This document shows positions 60,940 to 64,000 of a stretch of DNA of 64,000 nt, piece after piece. A program made the translations under genes and the position numbers. Position 1 is the first letter of the stretch, and every line of letters begins with the position of its first letter. Under the pieces are notes generated by a model. It searched no databases and had not been told where the DNA came from. It saw only the letters and a list, made by a program, of their open reading frames with translations. This stretch comes from Rebecca billardiae RCC1528 (Eukaryota > Haptophyta), in contig OZ251223.1 of the NCBI GenBank assembly GCA_965240325.2, positions 4,092,001 to 4,156,000 on the forward strand, in the 5' to 3' direction.

Positions 60940-63900
60940 ATGTTCGAGCGGGCGAGCACCGCGACGCAGGTGCCGCCAGGCGTCAAGTCGGTGATCACCG
61001 CGTCCGGCCTGCTCGGCGCCGCGGGCAAGCAGCCCACCGCGTCGCCGCCGCCCGACCCGCCGCCGCCGCTGCCAGACGCGTCTGACACGACGCCGCGCGC
61101 CGCGGCCGACGTCGACGTGCTCGCAGTGGCCGAAGGCGTGGGCGCGGCGGATGCCGAGTCGGCGAGCCACGGGGTGGGCGTGCACGCCCTCGGGCCCGCC
61201 GCCCCAACGCCGTACGGCGTGTACCCGCGCCCGCTCGGCCGGGCGGGCGGCGGCGGCGGCGGCGGCGCCAAGGGCGGCGCGGCCACGTCACCGCCGCGCG
61301 CGCGCGCGGCCGGCCGTTCGAGGTCGCGCTCGCGCTCGCGCTCGCGCAGCCCGCCGCCCGACGGCACACCCGGCGCCGCGCACTCGCCCACCGCCGCGGG
61401 CGGCGCGCGCCGCTCGACGGGCGCGGCGGGCGCGCGCACGAGCCCGTCGCCGCCGCGCGCGGTGCCGCGGCCCGCGCCTCGCCCGACGATCCTTGGCGGG
61501 CCCGTGTCGCTGCCCTCGCCGCCGCCGACGGCGCAGGGCGCGATGGCGGCGGGCTCGACGGCGGACAGCAGCGAGCGCACCCAGGCCGCGCTCGCCTGGC
61601 TCAACGAGCTCGCCAAGACCCGCCCGCTCCGCCCCGCGGACGACGCGTCGGTGCTGCAGCTCGAGCGGCGGATCGAGGCGGCGCTGGTGCGCGCGGAGGC
61701 GGAGGTGGGGAAGGGGACGCAGGCGCACGCGCGCGCGGTGGCGGGCGCGAGGGCGGCGGGGCGGGCGCCGCCGCCGCCCGTGCTCGACGAGCCGCTGCGC
61801 GCCGCCTCCGCCGAGGCCGCCGTCTGCGAGGCCGGCCTCAAGGAGCTGATCGCGCAGGTCGCGGTGAGCTCGGCGCCGCGCGGTGCGCTGCTCGACCGCC
61901 TGTGCGCGGCGCGCGCGGCCGCGATGGGCGCGTACGAGGGCGCGGCGGCGGAGCTGGTCACGAGCCTCGCGGCGGAGCGCGCCGCGCGCGCCGCCGAGCA
62001 GCGCGCCCTCTCCGCCGCGCGCGCCACCATCGCCGAGCTCCACGCCGAGCTGGACGACGTGCCCTCGTCCGAGCTGGGCGCGGACGCGCGCGCGCGCAGG
62101 CGCGAGGCCGCGCTGTCGGGCGAGCTCTCGGCGACGCGCACGCGGCTGGAGACGGCGGAGATCGAGGCGGCGCGGCTGCGCGAGCACGCGCGGTGGGAGG
62201 CCTCGCTCCACGCCGGCGCGCGCGAGCGCGTCGCCCAGCTCCAGGCCGACATGAGCGCCGCGCGCGCCGCGCACGACGCCGACCTCGGCCGCATGCGCGA
62301 CGCGGAGGCCAAGCTGGGCTGGATGGCGCAGACGCTCGCCAAGCTGGACGCGCGGGCGAACGCGATGGCGGCGGGCGAGGACGAGAAGACGCGCGAGCTG
62401 CGCCTCGCGCTCGAGGCCTCCGCCGCGCAGCGCTCCGCCCTCGCCGCCGAGCTCGCCGACCTCAAGGCCGAGCTGGACACGGAGCGCACGCGCGGCGAGG
62501 CGCTCGCGGGCCGCAAGCGCGCGCTCGAGGGCGAGAACACCGGGATGCGCTTCAAGAACGCGGCGCTGCTGCGGCAGGTGCGCGACCTGGAGACGAGCTA
62601 CGAGGCGTCGCAGCTCGAGGTCTCGCGCACCTCCGACCAGCTCGAGCAGCTCACCAACGACGCCAAGTCGCTCCGCACCCAGCTCGACGCCGCGCACGAG
62701 GCGAGGCTCGGCGCCGAGCGCGAGGCCGAGGCGCTGCGGCCGCTGCGGCTCGCGGCGGCGCTCAGCGGCGCGGAGGCGAGCGTGCTGCGGAGCACGCTGC
62801 TCGACGCGGACGAGGCGCTGCTCTCGTACCGCGCGGCGCTCACCGGCGCGCGCACGCGCCTCGACCGCGCCCGCGCCGAGGCCGCGCGGCTGCAGGAGCT
62901 GTACGACCACGCGCATGAGGAGGCGGAGGCGGCGGACGAGCGCGCGCAGGCGGCGGCCGACGAGCTCGGCGCCGCGCGCCGCGCGCTGCAGGTGGCGGAG
63001 AAGGCGCGGGAGGACTACGCGGCGCGCGCGGACCGGTCGGCGGCGAAGGCGGCGAAGGCCGCCGCCGAGACCGCCGCGCTCAAGCAGAACGCCGCCCTCA
63101 TCGCCGACGAGGGCGCGAAGGCGCGCGAGGCGCTCTCACGCGAGCAGCACGAGAGCGCGCGGCTGCGCGCCGAGCTCGCGCGCGCCAACGAGCGCGCGTC
63201 CGGGCTGCGGATGGCGGCGGGCGGCGCGAAGGCGGCGCTGGGCGTGGAGCGCGCGGCGCTGAGCGCCGCGCTCGCCGAGTCCGACGGCCTCGCCGCGCAC
63301 TACGCCGCCCTCGCCTCGGGCCACGTCGGCCAGCTCTCGCTCGAGCGGCGCACGGTCGCGCAGGTGCTGCGCGAGCAGCGGCTGGGCGCGCAGCTCGAGG
63401 TGGAGCAGGCGCAGCAGATCGCCGCGGACGCGGAGGAGCGGCTGCGCGAGGCGGCGGCGGAGTACGAGGCGGCGACCGAGCTGCTGCGCCGCGTGAAGGC
63501 CGGGCTCGAGGCCGGCGAGATCGACGAGGACGAGCTCGCCGCCGCCGAGGCGGCCGCGGCCGAGGCGGCGGCCGCGGCCGAGGAGGCGGCGGCCGCGGTC
63601 GGCGCCGCGCGCGAGCGCGAGGAGCGAGCGCTCGCCGTGGCGGAGGAGTCGGAGCGCGCGGAGGAGGAGGCGCTCGCGGCGGCGGCGGTGGCGGCGGCCA
63701 GCGCGCCGGGCGCCGAGCGCGCCGTCTCGCTCACGCTCCCCCAGCCCGGCTCGCCGCACGTTTCGCGCGGCGCCTCCGCGTCCACCAAGCAGCGGGCGCT
63801 GCGCGGCCGCGCGGTGAGCGCGGGCGGCGCGCTCGGCAGCACGGAGGCGTGGGTGGCGCGGACGGCGGCGGCGGCGGAGGAGGCGTCGTCGCGCACGCCG

Positions 63901-64000
63901 AGCGCGTCGCCCACGCCCACCTCGCCCGCGGGCACGCCCGCCGGCTCGCCCGGCCCCGCCTCGCGCCTCTCCTCTCTCGCCAGGCCGCGCGCCGTGCGCG
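60940..64000 (+). CDS. Long coiled-coil protein with axonemal dynein light-chain domain, AXDND1-like (3' end outside window)
   Basis: A frame open from ATG 60940 to the window edge (1,020 codons, no stop). About 210 residues of Pro/Ser/Arg-rich linker, including an RS run (SRSRSRSRSRSP), lead to a region like the axonemal dynein light chain p28 family. It has QAALAWLNELAKTRPLRPA, a VLQLERRIEAALVRAEAE helix, and LKELIAQVAVSSAPRGALLD then RLCAARAAAMGAYE (about 295-330), which matches the p28 stretch before its coiled coil. From about 340 to 910 it is nearly continuous coiled coil (LETAEIEAARLREHARW; DLETSYEASQLEVSRTSDQL). An Ala/Ser/Pro-rich tail follows. p28 itself is about 250 residues, so the length fits AXDND1-like proteins better. 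It is probably flagellar, which implies a flagellated cell. Confidence 0.7.
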   Translation, partial: MFERASTATQVPPGVKSVITASGLLGAAGKQPTASPPPDPPPPLPDASDTTPRAAADVDVLAVAEGVGAADAESASHGVGVHALGPAAPTPYGVYPRPLGRAGGGGGGGAKGGAATSPPRARAAGRSRSRSRSRSRSPPPDGTPGAAHSPTAAGGARRSTGAAGARTSPSPPRAVPRPAPRPTILGGPVSLPSPPPTAQGAMAAGSTADSSERTQAALAWLNELAKTRPLRPADDASVLQLERRIEAALVRAEAEVGKGTQAHARAVAGARAAGRAPPPPVLDEPLRAASAEAAVCEAGLKELIAQVAVSSAPRGALLDRLCAARAAAMGAYEGAAAELVTSLAAERAARAAEQRALSAARATIAELHAELDDVPSSELGADARARRREAALSGELSATRTRLETAEIEAARLREHARWEASLHAGARERVAQLQADMSAARAAHDADLGRMRDAEAKLGWMAQTLAKLDARANAMAAGEDEKTRELRLALEASAAQRSALAAELADLKAELDTERTRGEALAGRKRALEGENTGMRFKNAALLRQVRDLETSYEASQLEVSRTSDQLEQLTNDAKSLRTQLDAAHEARLGAEREAEALRPLRLAAALSGAEASVLRSTLLDADEALLSYRAALTGARTRLDRARAEAARLQELYDHAHEEAEAADERAQAAADELGAARRALQVAEKAREDYAARADRSAAKAAKAAAETAALKQNAALIADEGAKAREALSREQHESARLRAELARANERASGLRMAAGGAKAALGVERAALSAALAESDGLAAHYAALASGHVGQLSLERRTVAQVLREQRLGAQLEVEQAQQIAADAEERLREAAAEYEAATELLRRVKAGLEAGEIDEDELAAAEAAAAEAAAAAEEAAAAVGAAREREERALAVAEESERAEEEALAAAAVAAASAPGAERAVSLTLPQPGSPHVSRGASASTKQRALRGRAVSAGGALGSTEAWVARTAAAAEEASSRTPSASPTPTSPAGTPAGSPGPASRLSSLARPRAVR

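Noticed and set aside
60849-62555. 568-codon minus-strand Ala/Ser-rich open frame
   Set aside because: It mirrors the plus-strand coiled-coil protein, whose Leu/Glu heptads and p28-like segment are the real signal.

Overview
This window is nuclear DNA of a very GC-rich, flagellated, plastid-bearing eukaryotic alga. A haptophyte is my first guess and another secondary-plastid alga such as a pelagophyte is the alternative. The lineage is inferred from content: assimilatory nitrate reductase, a non-phosphorylating GAPDH, a GT48 beta-glucan synthase, an axonemal-dynein-light-domain protein, a plastid-style bipartite leader, spliceosomal introns and a Ty1/copia retrotransposon. Genes lie on both strands without operons. 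Most are single-exon, even those of 9 and 11 kb. The few introns I could place are 89-137 nt, begin GTGCG, GTGCC or GTGAG, and end GCAG or ACAG.

Layout. 1-15.2 kb: nitrate reductase (partial, minus), a hypothetical membrane protein (minus), an iduronate-2-sulfatase-like protein with a degraded active site (plus), the SUMO E2 UBC9 (minus), alanine dehydrogenase (plus), a WD40-TPR protein (plus) and GAPN (minus). 15.7-24.7 kb: a 2,999-residue protein joining a secreted KRE6/SKN1-type GH16 domain to a complete GT48 glucan synthase. 25.5-30.8 kb: a YeiH-family membrane protein and a two-exon gene that I read as an 8-helix enzyme rhodopsin carrying PAS-like, histidine kinase, receiver and HPt domains. 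31.3-42.1 kb: a 3,616-residue IP3/ryanodine-receptor-type calcium channel, head to head with a DUF1415 protein. 43.7-51.1 kb: an intact copia element with identical LTRs, a 5-bp target duplication and a -1 frameshift heptamer between gag-pr and pol. 51.8-64 kb: a BK-channel-beta-like two-helix protein, a sulfotransferase-like protein, a kinase-EEP nuclease fusion, an N-terminal protein methyltransferase (NTMT1 type), a calpain-15-like protease and the start of a long coiled-coil protein with an axonemal dynein light-chain domain.

The best candidates for something new are the rhodopsin with a whole phosphorelay in one chain, the GH16-GT48 fusion (a branched beta-1,3/1,6-glucan maker that would fit chrysolaminarin or cell-wall synthesis) and the frameshifting copia element. 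Nitrogen assimilation (nitrate reductase, alanine dehydrogenase), calcium and potassium signalling (IP3R-like, KCNMB-like) and sulfur chemistry (sulfatase-like, YeiH-like, sulfotransferase-like) recur, but nothing shows these genes to be co-regulated.
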